Shown: positions 1 to 9,070, counted from the first letter of the stretch. The stretch: DNA of 64,000 nt from Peribacillus kribbensis DSM 17871 (GCF_000430765.1 NZ_KE387245.1:1-64000); one strand, 5' to 3'. Notes: a model not told the origin generated them from the sequence alone. A program made the numbers and translations.

Positions 1-8
1 ATCCTCCT
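1..8 (-). promoter_or_regulatory. Ribosome binding site of a gene lying left of the window
   Basis: Read on the minus strand the first eight bases are AGGAGGAT, a near-perfect Shine-Dalgarno sequence at the window edge. This suggests that a minus-strand gene starts just outside the window. Confidence 0.45.
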
Positions 9-43
9 GTGAATGTTTCTCGTGGTTGAAAACATTGTAACAT

Positions 44-72
44 GGAGGGCTGATGTGGCCCTTTTTCTTTTT
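44..72 (+). terminator. Possible rho-independent terminator
   Basis: AGGGC and GCCCT form a short stem around a 7-base loop, followed by a T-rich run (TTTTTCTTTTT) on the plus strand. No plus-strand gene is visible upstream inside the window, so what it would terminate is unknown. Confidence 0.4.
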
Positions 73-119
73 ACACAATTATATAGACTTAATCCAAATC
101 AAGGCATCAATATAAAAGA

Positions 120-735
120 TTCGTCCATGATAAGCAATCTAATGGACAAAACAGGATTAAGGCAGCAAAGATCTGTCCGTGAATCGCCTTCTAAAGGACA
201 AAACAGGATGAAGGCAGCAAAGATCTGTCCTTGATAGGCCTTCTAAAGGACAAATCACAGTCACGGTATCGACGATTCGTCCATGACCAGCGATTTAAAG
301 GACAAAACAGGACCGAGGCGGCAAAGATAGGTCCATGATAGGCATCCTAAAGGACAAAATCCCAGTCGTGGTACCGACGATCTGTCCGTGACCAGCGATC
401 TAAAGGACAAAACAGAACCAAGGCGGTAAGGATTTGTCCGTGAAACGCCTTCTAAAGGACAAAACAGGATGAAGGCAGCAAAGATCTGTCCTTGATAGGC
501 CTTCTAAAGGACAAATCACAGTCACGGTATCGACGATTCGTCCATGACCAGCGATTTAAAGGACAAAACAGGACCGAGGCGGCAAAGATAGGTCCATGAT
601 AGGCATCCTAAAGGACAAAATCCCAGTCGTGGTACCGACGATTTGTCCGTGACAAGTGATCTAAAGGACAAAACAGAATCGAGGCGGTGAAGATATGTCC
701 ATGACAAAACCCCCTAAAGTACAAATCCTCTTTGT
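120..735. repeat. Tandem 52-bp repeat array, about 11 units
   Basis: The heptamer GGACAAA recurs at 144, 196, 248, 300, 352, 405, 457, 509, 561, 613 and 666, a 52-53 bp period. Most units also carry a GTCC at unit positions 32-35, so GGAC and GTCC form an inverted pair. Five units make a higher-order repeat of 261 bp: 191-451 is nearly identical to 452-712. The last unit near 719 is degenerate. Short open frames inside the array are by-products of the repeat. A second array with the same geometry lies at 20074-20215. Function is unknown. Confidence 0.9.
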
Positions 736-789
736 CTGCAAAAAAACAGATCCTGTCCTTCGACAAAATCTGTTTAAACTATAAAAAAT

Positions 790-2193
790 TCACTTTCCTG
801 CCGGCAGCCGAACTGTAAAGGTGCTTCCAGCGCCTGGAGTGCTTTCTACTTCTATACTGCCTTTATGCATTTCCACAATCCATTTTGCTATGGCCAGACC
901 GAGTCCGTGGCTTCCCATTTCTCTTGATCTGGCTTTGTCTGCCCTGTAGAAACGGCTGAAGATCTGCTTTTGGTCCTCTGGGCTTATCCCGATTCCATTG
1001 TCCTGTACTTTGATCATCAGCTCGTTTGGAGTTTTCTCAAGCTTTAAGGCTGCTTCTCCGTGATGGTCTGTGTATTTAATGGCGTTATCAAGCAAGATAT
1101 AAATCAGCTGCGTAATCCTGTCACGGTCGCCGTTTATTAGTATGGAAGGCGGAGATTCAAGCTTCAGGTTTATGTCTTTATCAGCAGCCAGCGAGGCCAG
1201 GGAATCGATGGCTTTCTCTGAAATCTCCCTTAGCTCCAGTGATTCATTCCTTAGCTGAAGGCCAACAGAATCAGACCGGGCAAGAGTAAGCAGGTCGCCA
1301 ACCAGGCAGGTCATCCTTTTTACTTCATCTTTCATGCTGAATAAAAGTTTATAGGAAAAATCGTCCCTTTGAGTATCCATCGTCATTTCCATGGCATCCA
1401 GAGAGGACTGCATAACACTCAGGGGTGTCCGCAATTCATGGGAAGCATCCGCGACAAATTCCCGCTGTCTGCTGAAAGCCTTTGATATGGGGACCATCGC
1501 CTTTTTGGACATGATGTAGCTGATATAGTAAGCAACTCCTGAGAAAAGTACCGCCAGTGCTCCGAGAATAATCAGGATCCATGTTAAAAGCTGGTGGACA
1601 ACCGTAATATCCCTTCCTACAAATAAAGTGCCGATATTCTGTCCTTCATATTGAATCGGTCTTGAGGCGATCATGAGATGGACCTTTTGTTTTTCGTGAG
1701 GCACTTTCAAGTCAGGACCGTCCATATTATAGTCATCCTGTACATTCCAATCATTTTCGTCTACCTGGATCGATTTCTTTTCAATATCTTTTTTTGCATC
1801 CCAATTATCCAGGAGCCGTAGAAATTTTGACCGAAGGCCAGGGAAGCTTTCGGCTCCCATTACTACCTCCCCGCTGGCATCAACCACATAGTAGAAGAAC
1901 TGGTCCCGGCCTGTAAGCCCGGCATTTTCATGTCCTCCCCGTCCCATGCCGCCTACCCGTGTTTTATGCAGATAGGATTCAATCACCTTCCCTTCCTGCT
2001 CACGCAATTCACGTTCTTGATCTTCGTTGATGACAACATATAGAATGCCGTACACGATGAACACAAAAAGAAGCAAAAAAACCATCAGCATGCCGCTGTA
2101 TGCCAAGGTCAATCTTCCCTGAGTACGGTTAAATAGGTCTGGCTTGCCCTTCTGCTTCCCCTTTTCTAAGAAGGGAAAAATTGTTTTACCCAA
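790..2193 (-). CDS. Sensor histidine kinase of a two-component system
   Basis: This is a 467-residue membrane histidine kinase. A first membrane segment lies at about residues 29-55, an extracytoplasmic domain at 56-200 and a second membrane segment at about 202-229. The H-box HELRTP follows with His252 as phospho-acceptor, then the N-box (LLDNAIKYT), G1 (DNGIGI) and G2 (GLGLAIAKW) ATP-binding motifs. No clear HAMP domain is seen. The start is a TTG that overlaps the stop of the upstream response regulator and sits behind GGGGAG, so the pair looks translationally coupled. The external domain is charged and tryptophan-containing. The stimulus cannot be inferred. Confidence 0.9.
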   Translation of the reverse strand: MGKTIFPFLEKGKQKGKPDLFNRTQGRLTLAYSGMLMVFLLLFVFIVYGILYVVINEDQERELREQEGKVIESYLHKTRVGGMGRGGHENAGLTGRDQFFYYVVDASGEVVMGAESFPGLRSKFLRLLDNWDAKKDIEKKSIQVDENDWNVQDDYNMDGPDLKVPHEKQKVHLMIASRPIQYEGQNIGTLFVGRDITVVHQLLTWILIILGALAVLFSGVAYYISYIMSKKAMVPISKAFSRQREFVADASHELRTPLSVMQSSLDAMEMTMDTQRDDFSYKLLFSMKDEVKRMTCLVGDLLTLARSDSVGLQLRNESLELREISEKAIDSLASLAADKDINLKLESPPSILINGDRDRITQLIYILLDNAIKYTDHHGEAALKLEKTPNELMIKVQDNGIGISPEDQKQIFSRFYRADKARSREMGSHGLGLAIAKWIVEMHKGSIEVESTPGAGSTFTVRLPAGK

Positions 2194-2857
2194 TTTTATA
2201 ACCTACTCCCCTAATGCTCTGCAGAATTTCGTGTTTGCCAAGACTGTCTAATTTTTTCCGCAGCAGCTTAACGGTTGCATCGATGGTCTTCATGGATACA
2301 TCCGCGTCATATCCCCAAATGCGATCCATGATGAGATCCCGAGGCAAAACCTGTCCTTTATTCTGCATCAAAAGATCAATCAATTGGAATTCCCTCGGAC
2401 TCAGGCTGATTTCCGTTCCACCTGAGCTGATCGTCTGGCTGGAGCGATTCAATACCAGATCATGCAAGTTCACTTCTTCCTCGACAATCGGTGCATAATT
2501 CCTTCGGGAAAGAGCTCTGATTCTTGCGAGAAGCTCATCGATTTCAAATGGCTTAACCAAATAATCATCTGCTCCTGAATCGAGGCCTGTGATACGGTCC
2601 TCTACCGAATCCCTCGCAGTGAGCATTAAAATGGCCCCGGAATATCTCTCCCTGCGCAATCTCTTGCAGACATCGACACCGCTTCCGTTCGGCATCATCC
2701 AATCCAGGATCAGCACATCATAATGAGAGGAAATGCTGTAATAGTACGCTTCCTCTCCCTCCTTCACCCATTCCACTTTATATCCGGATTTCTTTTTTAA
2801 CATAAATTCAATCAATTCACCGAGCTTTATATCGTCCTCTGCCAATAAGATATTCAT
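2186..2857 (-). CDS. OmpR/PhoB-family response regulator
   Basis: The 223-residue protein has an N-terminal receiver domain with an acidic pocket (EDD at residues 7-9), phospho-acceptor Asp52 (LILDWMMP) and the conserved Lys in LVKPF. A C-terminal winged-helix DNA-binding domain follows (SPREFQLIDLL, RGVGYKIG). It is the first gene of a two-gene operon with the histidine kinase, whose start overlaps its stop. The ATG at 2857 is preceded by AAGGAG at good spacing. Targets are unknown; autoregulation is common in this family but not shown here. Confidence 0.93.
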   Translation of the reverse strand: MNILLAEDDIKLGELIEFMLKKKSGYKVEWVKEGEEAYYYSISSHYDVLILDWMMPNGSGVDVCKRLRRERYSGAILMLTARDSVEDRITGLDSGADDYLVKPFEIDELLARIRALSRRNYAPIVEEEVNLHDLVLNRSSQTISSGGTEISLSPREFQLIDLLMQNKGQVLPRDLIMDRIWGYDADVSMKTIDATVKLLRKKLDSLGKHEILQSIRGVGYKIG

Positions 2858-3100
2858 CGTTTATTGCTCCTTTTGGTATTGCTCTAATGAGATCTTGGAT
2901 CGTTTAAGGTATTCGTACTGCGGAAAATAAATATCGTCATTCAGCTATTCTGAAATTATGGCTGCTACAATCGTTAAAATCTTTTTCATTATATCAATAA
3001 TAAAACATGAAAGTGAAAAGTTGGTGAAGTATATCAGAGCAGGTCTGAAAGCTTTGCAGGTTGGAAAAAATGATGAAAAAAAGTAAAAAGGAATGATGGT

Positions 3101-4102
3101 ATGATTTCGCAGAATGTAATACAAATTGCCTTGATGCAGATTCCTATTCCAGGCAGCGAAAGCCGTCCCATCTGGGACCTGGTGAAAAAATTGTCGATAT
3201 CCGGACTGGATGCGGAACTTCAACTGATTCCCCCTTCCTCCGATCCAATGGTCCGCTCTGTTCTTCATGATTTGGTGACTAAGGCTCTCAAAGCAGAAGG
3301 CGCCGGGAATGTCAGGGTTATCTTTCATAATCCAAATGAGGGAGTCCCAGAGTTGTTAAGAGAACATTCAGGTACCACTTTTATTGCCATAACCAGCGGG
3401 AAAGGCGGCGTTGGAAAATCCACCGTAACCATTAATCTGGCTGCCGCACTTGCTAGGACTGGAAAAAAAGTAGGAGTCCTCGATGCAGATATCTATGGCT
3501 TCAGCGTACCTTCCATGATGGATATTGAAGAAAAGCCATTTATTACAGACCAGATGGCCTTTCCTGTTGAGCGGGATGGTGTAAAGATCATGTCCATGGG
3601 TCTTTTTGTCAAAGACAACAGTCCCGTAGTCTGGAGGGGGCCTATGCTCCAAAAGAGGATTGTCCAGTTTTTAGCGAATACAAATTGGGGTGAGTTGGAT
3701 TATCTCCTGATTGATATGCCTCCAGGAACTGGAGATGCTGCTATGGATATTGCCGCAATACTGCCTCAGGCAAAGGAAATCATTGTCACGACTCCCCACA
3801 GTGTGGCATCCGCGGTTGCCTCCAGAGCCGGTTACATGGCGAGGCATACAGAGCATGAAATACTGGGTGTGATCGAAAACATGGCATATTTTGAGGAAAA
3901 GGACGGCACCAGAAGCTATCTGTTTGGCAGAGGGGGCGGAGAGCTCCTGGCATCAAAGCTTCAAACCAACGTGATTGCCCGGCTGCCTTTAACTAGTTTT
4001 GAAACCTATAATGGATCCTCTCTGTATGATGAGGATTCAGTGGTCGGTGAATTATTCAGTACCTTAGCTGAGGATCTTTTATTTTTGGATGCTTCCTCTT
4101 AA
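3101..4102 (+). CDS. salA: Mrp/NBP35-family P-loop ATPase, SalA type
   Basis: This 333-residue protein has the deviant Walker A motif GKGGVGKS at residues 100-107, a second conserved motif (DADIYGFSVPSMM) and DMPPGTGD, all typical of Mrp/ApbC/NBP35 ATPases. An N-terminal region of about 90 residues resembles the MIP18/DUF59-like domain. The C-terminal CPxC iron-sulfur motif of Fe-S scaffold members is absent: the matching place reads MAYFEEKDGT. That fits SalA, the Bacillus member that acts as a regulator of the protease repressor ScoC. It is transcribed divergently from the two-component operon and is followed by two strong hairpins. Confidence 0.85.
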   Translation: MISQNVIQIALMQIPIPGSESRPIWDLVKKLSISGLDAELQLIPPSSDPMVRSVLHDLVTKALKAEGAGNVRVIFHNPNEGVPELLREHSGTTFIAITSGKGGVGKSTVTINLAAALARTGKKVGVLDADIYGFSVPSMMDIEEKPFITDQMAFPVERDGVKIMSMGLFVKDNSPVVWRGPMLQKRIVQFLANTNWGELDYLLIDMPPGTGDAAMDIAAILPQAKEIIVTTPHSVASAVASRAGYMARHTEHEILGVIENMAYFEEKDGTRSYLFGRGGGELLASKLQTNVIARLPLTSFETYNGSSLYDEDSVVGELFSTLAEDLLFLDASS

Positions 4103-4110
4103 AAAAGATG

Positions 4111-4139
4111 AAAGGCTGCAGATCATGTCTGCAGCCTTT
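4111..4139 (+). terminator. Hairpin terminator after salA
   Basis: AAAGGCTGCA and TGCAGCCTTT form a 10-bp stem directly after the salA stop, followed by a T-rich stretch. Confidence 0.75.
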
Positions 4140-4154
4140 GTTTCTTCCTATACC

Positions 4155-4192
4155 AAAAAGGTGCCTCCTTTTTTCCGGGAGGCACCTTTTTT
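4155..4192. terminator. Bidirectional rho-independent terminator
   Basis: AAAAAGGTGCCTCC pairs with GGAGGCACCTTTTTT. The stem has an A-tract on one side and a T-tract on the other, so it can end both salA and the converging minus-strand formate dehydrogenase cluster. Confidence 0.85.
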
Positions 4193-4197
4193 ATATT

Positions 4198-4323
4198 CTA
4201 CAACTCAAAATAGTTAACACTCTGATCCTGCTGGCAGGTTTCACAAACGTGAAGCATGCGGGACTGGATTCGATCCTCGGATTCAGTTTCTTCTTCTTTT
4301 CCGCAAAGCTCGCAGACAAGCAT
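4198..4323 (-). CDS. Small CxxC...CxxC zinc-ribbon-like protein (41 aa)
   Basis: A 41-residue frame begins MLVCELCGKEEE and contains CELC near the N-terminus and CETC near residue 32, a four-cysteine pattern typical of a small zinc ribbon. A canonical AGGAGG lies 8 bases before the ATG. It is the last gene of the minus-strand run that begins with formate dehydrogenase, so it may be co-transcribed with it. Family and function are not recognised. Confidence 0.7.
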   Translation of the reverse strand: MLVCELCGKEEETESEDRIQSRMLHVCETCQQDQSVNYFEL

Positions 4324-4337
4324 TTAGTCATCCTCCT

Positions 4338-4571
4338 TCATTTTGGCAGGTCATTGTTTGAGGTGGCGATATCATAGCCTGCATCTCGGATGGCCTGTTG
4401 AAAATCATGGCAGGAAGCGGCGTTTTTATCGTAGCCGATCCTGGCTTCACTGCTTAGGATATTAACATCTGCCCGTAAGACTCCCCACACATCGTTCAGG
4501 GCCAGGACAATTTTATTTTTGTCTTCATTGGTCAGTGTGCTGTTGATTTTAATGACACTCTGTTCTTCCAT
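4338..4571 (-). CDS. Small HMA-like (ferredoxin-fold) protein without CxxC
   Basis: The 77-residue protein has the length and beta-alpha-beta pattern of a heavy-metal-associated domain (INSTLTNEDKNKIVLALNDVWGV..., ARIGYD, FQQAIRDAGYDI). It lacks the metal-binding CxxC in the first loop. The end (AIRDAGYDI) is typical of the copper-chaperone fold. It sits 21 bp after the DUF1641 gene in the formate dehydrogenase cluster. A role in metal or cofactor handling is possible but not shown. Confidence 0.7.
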   Translation of the reverse strand: MEEQSVIKINSTLTNEDKNKIVLALNDVWGVLRADVNILSSEARIGYDKNAASCHDFQQAIRDAGYDIATSNNDLPK

Positions 4572-4592
4572 GCTTTCTCGATCCTCCTAAAT

Positions 4593-5093
4593 TTAATGGA
4601 GTTCCTGTTCAGGATGCTGGGAAAAGGATTCCCCCATTCCATGAAGGAATCCCATCATGGTGGTCATAGCGGCACGGATTTCCGGGTCTCTGATGCTTTT
4701 GCCCAGCTGCCAGAGGCTGTGCTGCTCATGATTTTTAATGCTTTCGCCCATCCGCTCAAGGCCCTTTGTCACTCCCCCGAGCATTGATTGAAGCTGCTCG
4801 GGTTTCATGGTCCCCATAAAATTGAACAGGTAAATGGCGTTTCGTATAGTATTATGCATCCCTGGCTGGTTGACCTGCTGCATGGCGATCACTCCTACAT
4901 CTGTCCTTTTTTCAAGGATTGCGTGCAGGGCATCTAATATGCCAATCTCCTGCAGATTCTTTAGGATGGCCATAAAGGACAGGATGCCTTCACGGTTATC
5001 GGCGAGCGTTTTTATAATATCTGCCAGCGCCTGACTCTGTTCCTCCAGCGGATTGGGTGCAGTCTTATTAATTTGCCGGATTGCTTTGGCCAT
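4593..5093 (-). CDS. DUF1641 protein, formate dehydrogenase partner (YrhD/YjgD type)
   Basis: This 166-residue helical protein matches the DUF1641 family, which is encoded next to YrhE/YjgC-type formate dehydrogenases in Bacillus. Typical segments are AIYLFNFMGTMKPEQL and GLERMGES. The ATG at 5093 is preferred over an in-frame TTG at 5114 because GGAGG lies 8 bases before it. The gene overlaps the 3' end of fdhA by 26 bp, which indicates translational coupling. It probably acts as an accessory or electron-transfer partner subunit, but its biochemistry is not established from the sequence. Confidence 0.85.
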   Translation of the reverse strand: MAKAIRQINKTAPNPLEEQSQALADIIKTLADNREGILSFMAILKNLQEIGILDALHAILEKRTDVGVIAMQQVNQPGMHNTIRNAIYLFNFMGTMKPEQLQSMLGGVTKGLERMGESIKNHEQHSLWQLGKSIRDPEIRAAMTTMMGFLHGMGESFSQHPEQELH

Positions 5094-8049
5094 ATTCTTC
5101 TCCTCCACTTCCAAACAATTCTTGGATGGCAGTGAAATCTGGGCGCTGCCACTTGTCTTCTACTCTTACACTAATCTGTGGAACACGGTTTCCAAATCGG
5201 TGATTATGCTTCGGAAGCGGTGGTTCTCCATCGGTTTCGAGTACTTCCATTTTGACACTCATTTCCTTATAGGCAGGAGTATGTGTGACGGCATCATGGT
5301 AGCTGCTGGTAAGGTAGTTGACACCGCCGTCATCCTCCCTTGAGTTCATGGACAGATAAATTTCCTTTCCTTTTACCCTGTCGGTAACAATCGTCCGCAC
5401 TTTAACCATGCCGTATGGAGAAGTCAGACGAACAAGCGACCCATCCTTAAGATTTCTTTCCTCGGCAAGCTCAAGGGAGACCTCCAACCAATGCTTAGGA
5501 ACCTTATGCGTAAGTCCTTCTGACTTGTATGTCATATTGCCTTCATGAAAATGCTCCAGCAATCTTCCATTATTTAAATGCAGATCATATTCCTCGCTCG
5601 GTACATATGGCGGTGTCCAGTCAACCGGGAACAGTCTCGCCTTACCCTCTGGCAGGGCAAATTTATCCATATAAAGAAGTGGTGTATCAGTTCCGTCTTT
5701 ATGAACAGGCCATACCAGACTGTTAAAGCCTTCCAGACGTTCATAGCTGACGCCTGCGAATAAAACTGCCAGGCTTGCTGCTTCATCCATAATTTCTCCT
5801 GGGTGCTTATAATCCCATTCTGCTCCCATCCGATTGGCAAGATCCACGAATATTTCCCAATCCGGCTTTGAATCACCCAGCGGATCGAACACTTTATAAA
5901 AGCGCTGAATTCTTCTTTCTGTGTTTACAAAAGTTCCATCCTTTTCAAGGCTTGGAGAAGCTGGAAGGACTACATCTGCAAATTGCGCGGTTTTAGAGAA
6001 AAAGATATCCTGGACCACGAAGAAATCCAAATCATCAAACGCATGCTGGACATAATTTGAATTGGCATCCACCAAGGCCATTTCCTCACCGAACAGGTAC
6101 AAAGCCTTCAGTTTTCCCTTTTCGATTGCCTCTACCATATGGTGATTATCCATTCCAGGATCTGTGGGAAGAGATACTCCCCAAGCTTTTTCGTATCTTT
6201 CACGGACTTCCAAGTTTGCAACCGGTTCGTATCCCGGGAAGAAGGATGGCATGGTTCCGAAATCACAGGCTCCCTGTACATTATTATGTCCCCTGAGAGG
6301 ATAGGCGCCTGTACCAGGGCGGCCGTAATTTCCAGTAATGAGCAGCAGATTGGATATCGCCGTACTTGAATCGGTTGCCCCTTTATGCTGAGTGATTCCC
6401 ATAGCCCAGAGGATACATACCGAATTTGCCTCATGAATCATGGTCGCAGTCTTGATTAAGTCTTCCTGGGAAATCCCGGTCATCTCTTCGGCATAGCTTA
6501 ATGTGAACTTATCCAAAGTTTTAATATAATCGTCGACTCCAGCCACTCTCTTATCGAGGAACTCCTGGTCGTGCCAGCCCTGGTCTATGATATATTTCGT
6601 GACCGCTGAGATCCAGATCAAGTCTGTGCTCGGTACTGGATGAAGGCGGAAATCTGCGCGCTGTGCCAGCTCGTGCTCACGGATATCGGCAACAATCAGT
6701 TTTTGTCCATGAAGCTTATGTGCCCTTTTAACCCGTGTAGCAAGGACAGGATGCGATTCGGCAGGGTTTGCGCCGATGACAAACACCAGGTCTGATATCT
6801 GGATATCCGCCATCGTTCCAGAGTCTCCCCCGAGCCCCACAGTCCTAAGCAGTCCGGCTGTGGCGGGTGATTGGCAGTAACGGGAACAGTTATCCACGTT
6901 ATTTGTGCCGATTACAGCGCGGGCGAATTTTTGGGCGAGATAATTCTCTTCATTCGAGCATTTAGAGGAGGCAATCACGCCGATTGAATCTGCACCATGC
7001 TCTTCTTTTATGGAAGTCAGCTTGGTTGCAATCAGGTTCAATGCCTCATCCCAGGTCGCTTCTTCAAACACGCCGTTTCTCCTGATCAATGGTTTGGTCA
7101 GGCGCTCTTCACTGTTCACATAGTCCCAGCCCCATTTCCCCTTCACGCAGGTAGAGACACCGTTGACAGGTGCATCAGCTGTAGGCTGGATTTTTAATAT
7201 CTGCCTGTCCTTAGTCCAGACCTCGAAGCTGCAGCCCACGCCGCAATAGGTGCATACTGTTTTCGTGCGTTCGATCCTTGCCGTTCTCATGGCAGCCTCT
7301 ACTTCTGAAATCGCGAAGATTTCTTTATAGCCTGGCTCCACTTCTTTAATGAGGTCAATCATCGGCTCTAATATTGGAGCGGGAAGCTTGGTCAGGAATC
7401 CAGCTTCCCCAAGCATTGATTTTTCCATCAAGGCGTTACATGGACAAACATTAACACAGTGTCCGCAGGAAACACAGGAAGATTCATCGATCGGGACATC
7501 GTTATCCCAGATGACCCTCGGCCTCTCCCTGCTCCAGTCGATTGTCAAAGTTTCATTCACCTGAAGATCCTGGCAGGCTTCCACACAGCGGCCGCACAGA
7601 ATACATTGATCAGGTTCATACCGGTAGAATGGATGGGAATGATCAGGAGGATAAGGCTTTGCCCTGAATTGATATTTCTGATGTTCAATCTCCAAATACT
7701 CTGCGGTATTATGTACGGTACAGTTCCCATTGTTGTTATCACAAACCGTACAGTAGAGCTCATGATTTTCAAGAATTCTGGACATAGCCTCGTATTGTGC
7801 ATCCTTAACAGTCCCTGACAGGGTGTCGACTTCCATTCCTGGAGCAGCCTTTGTCGCACAGGCCCGGACTAATTCCCCGTTGCTTTGCACAAAACAGGTA
7901 TCACAGGTTTGGATGGTTCCAAGATTAGGATGGTAACAGACACTTGGAATGTACAAATCATGGGACAGTGCAACCTGCAAGATGGTCTGGCCCGGCAGTG
8001 CTGTTAATTCTTTTTCATTGATTTTTATTGAAAAAGAAGATTCTGACAT
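5068..8049 (-). CDS. fdhA: Formate dehydrogenase alpha subunit, molybdopterin enzyme (cysteine form)
   Basis: The 993-residue protein oxidises formate using a bis-molybdopterin guanine dinucleotide cofactor. An N-terminal 2Fe-2S domain has cysteines at 38, 49, 52 and 64. A His-Cys cluster region follows (CTVCDNNNGNC, 100-110), then two 4Fe-4S motifs (CILCGRCVEAC near 149-159; CVSCGHCVNVC near 192-202) and the 4Fe-4S motif of the catalytic domain (CTYCGVGC, 266-273). Cys392 in RYCQSP takes the place of the selenocysteine of E. coli FdhF, so this enzyme does not need selenium. It closely resembles B. subtilis YrhE/YjgC. No signal peptide is seen, so it is cytoplasmic. It is the first gene of a cluster with the DUF1641 and HMA-like genes. 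Confidence 0.95.
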   Translation of the reverse strand: MSESSFSIKINEKELTALPGQTILQVALSHDLYIPSVCYHPNLGTIQTCDTCFVQSNGELVRACATKAAPGMEVDTLSGTVKDAQYEAMSRILENHELYCTVCDNNNGNCTVHNTAEYLEIEHQKYQFRAKPYPPDHSHPFYRYEPDQCILCGRCVEACQDLQVNETLTIDWSRERPRVIWDNDVPIDESSCVSCGHCVNVCPCNALMEKSMLGEAGFLTKLPAPILEPMIDLIKEVEPGYKEIFAISEVEAAMRTARIERTKTVCTYCGVGCSFEVWTKDRQILKIQPTADAPVNGVSTCVKGKWGWDYVNSEERLTKPLIRRNGVFEEATWDEALNLIATKLTSIKEEHGADSIGVIASSKCSNEENYLAQKFARAVIGTNNVDNCSRYCQSPATAGLLRTVGLGGDSGTMADIQISDLVFVIGANPAESHPVLATRVKRAHKLHGQKLIVADIREHELAQRADFRLHPVPSTDLIWISAVTKYIIDQGWHDQEFLDKRVAGVDDYIKTLDKFTLSYAEEMTGISQEDLIKTATMIHEANSVCILWAMGITQHKGATDSSTAISNLLLITGNYGRPGTGAYPLRGHNNVQGACDFGTMPSFFPGYEPVANLEVRERYEKAWGVSLPTDPGMDNHHMVEAIEKGKLKALYLFGEEMALVDANSNYVQHAFDDLDFFVVQDIFFSKTAQFADVVLPASPSLEKDGTFVNTERRIQRFYKVFDPLGDSKPDWEIFVDLANRMGAEWDYKHPGEIMDEAASLAVLFAGVSYERLEGFNSLVWPVHKDGTDTPLLYMDKFALPEGKARLFPVDWTPPYVPSEEYDLHLNNGRLLEHFHEGNMTYKSEGLTHKVPKHWLEVSLELAEERNLKDGSLVRLTSPYGMVKVRTIVTDRVKGKEIYLSMNSREDDGGVNYLTSSYHDAVTHTPAYKEMSVKMEVLETDGEPPLPKHNHRFGNRVPQISVRVEDKWQRPDFTAIQELFGSGGEEYGQSNPAN

Positions 8050-8260
8050 CGCATTCCCTCCATTTGAATTTCATTGGGTTTAAATTTCAAAGAATATTCC
8101 AGCCCAACTCATAGAATAAAATTTACCTACTAAGATTATTTACCAATTTTTATGTATCAATTCTTTTTTTTTCGGCAAAGTAATTATAAATGGCTATGAA
8201 TGCGGCCGAGACAGCGGCTGCAGCCTTAAAATTAAGTAGATAAGAGGAGTGCAGCTTCCC

Positions 8261-8479
8261 ATGGAAAAGGAATTACTCTATCAGCTCGTTCAATCAATGA
8301 TTATGTCCTCATCAAAAAAACCAAAATACATGGCTATCTCAACTGTAAAAGTGGCGGATATCTTGGAATTGCCTGTAAGGGATATTGAGAAGTATCTCGA
8401 GGAGATTGTGGAGGAAGGACGACTTCAAAGATCCGTCCTTGAAGATCCGCCGCACAGCAATATTTATTTACTCCCATAA
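8261..8479 (+). CDS. Small winged-helix-like protein of unknown function
   Basis: The protein has 72 residues from the ATG at 8261; GAGGAG lies 11 bases upstream. A GTG at 8249 is in frame but too close to that ribosome site. The sequence reads like a small winged helix, with a recognition-helix-like stretch (VADILELPVRDIEKYLEEIVEEGRL) and a C-terminal wing (HSNIYLLP). It is divergent from the formate dehydrogenase cluster, so a regulatory role there is possible. That is inference from position only. Confidence 0.75.
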   Translation: MEKELLYQLVQSMIMSSSKKPKYMAISTVKVADILELPVRDIEKYLEEIVEEGRLQRSVLEDPPHSNIYLLP

Positions 8480-8491
8480 TGGCTTGCAGAT

Positions 8492-8571
8492 AAAAACACT
8501 GCCTCATAGGAATCTGACCACCCACTGAAGCAATTCGGAAAGTGGTATGACTCTTTGGAGGCAGTGTTTTT
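8492..8571. terminator. Bidirectional terminator between converging genes
   Basis: AAAAACACTGCCTC pairs with GAGGCAGTGTTTTT around a long loop that may hold a further small stem. The 3' arm overlaps the stop codon of the converging DHFR gene. Confidence 0.75.
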
Positions 8572-9070
8572 ATTTATCTTGATTTAGGGATTTTCGTTCG
8601 TATACGCAAAAATAATAATCATAGGGATTTTTTTCATCCTTGGGGCCTTTTTCTCTGGAAACAAGGGTCCACCCCTTCTCATCCATTTCCGGAAAATAGG
8701 TATCCCCTCGGAATTCGTCCTCTATTTCTGTGATATACAGCCGGTCTGCTTCTGGAAACAGAAGTGAAAAAATTTCTGCCCCGCCAATCACGAAATGCTC
8801 CTCGGGCACATTCCTTAACTTCTTTACATCTGCCGCATCGTGAATGATTCTACATCCCTCTGCCTGATAATCTCTCTGTCTGGTAAGGACGATATTCTCT
8901 CTCCCCGGCAGAGGCTTCCCGATCGAATCATGAGTTTTTCTTCCCATAATAATGGCATGTCCCATCGTCACTTCCTTAAAGTACTTCAAATCGGCTGGAA
9001 GATGCCACGGAAGCTGATTTTCTGCACCTATTACCCTGTTTTTATCCATTGCAACTAAAAATGAAATCAT
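8570..9070 (-). CDS. dfrA: Dihydrofolate reductase
   Basis: The enzyme reduces dihydrofolate to tetrahydrofolate with NADPH. From the ATG at 9070 it has 166 residues, normal for the family. Diagnostic parts are the N-terminal ISFLVAMDKNRVIG, the WHLPADLKYFK substrate region, GRKTHDSIG, the NADPH motif FVIGGAEIF and a C-terminal YYFCVYER strand. A second ATG six bases upstream (9076) is also possible but leaves little room after the AAAGGA site. No thymidylate synthase gene is adjacent, unlike many Bacillus genomes. Confidence 0.93.
   Translation of the reverse strand: MISFLVAMDKNRVIGAENQLPWHLPADLKYFKEVTMGHAIIMGRKTHDSIGKPLPGRENIVLTRQRDYQAEGCRIIHDAADVKKLRNVPEEHFVIGGAEIFSLLFPEADRLYITEIEDEFRGDTYFPEMDEKGWTLVSREKGPKDEKNPYDYYFCVYERKSLNQDK

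Noticed and set aside
522-707. Open frame of 61 codons on the minus strand inside the 52-bp array
   Set aside because: It consists of translated repeat units, with no ribosome site or family.
120-735. CRISPR array
   Set aside because: Only a short core is conserved, the filler between cores is itself repeated in blocks rather than unique, and no cas genes are present.
2945-3328. 127-codon minus-strand frame overlapping salA
   Set aside because: It overlaps the 5' part of salA, has no ribosome site and no recognised family.
5068-8049. Selenocysteine in formate dehydrogenase
   Set aside because: The frame has no internal TGA and the active site codes for cysteine (RYCQSP).
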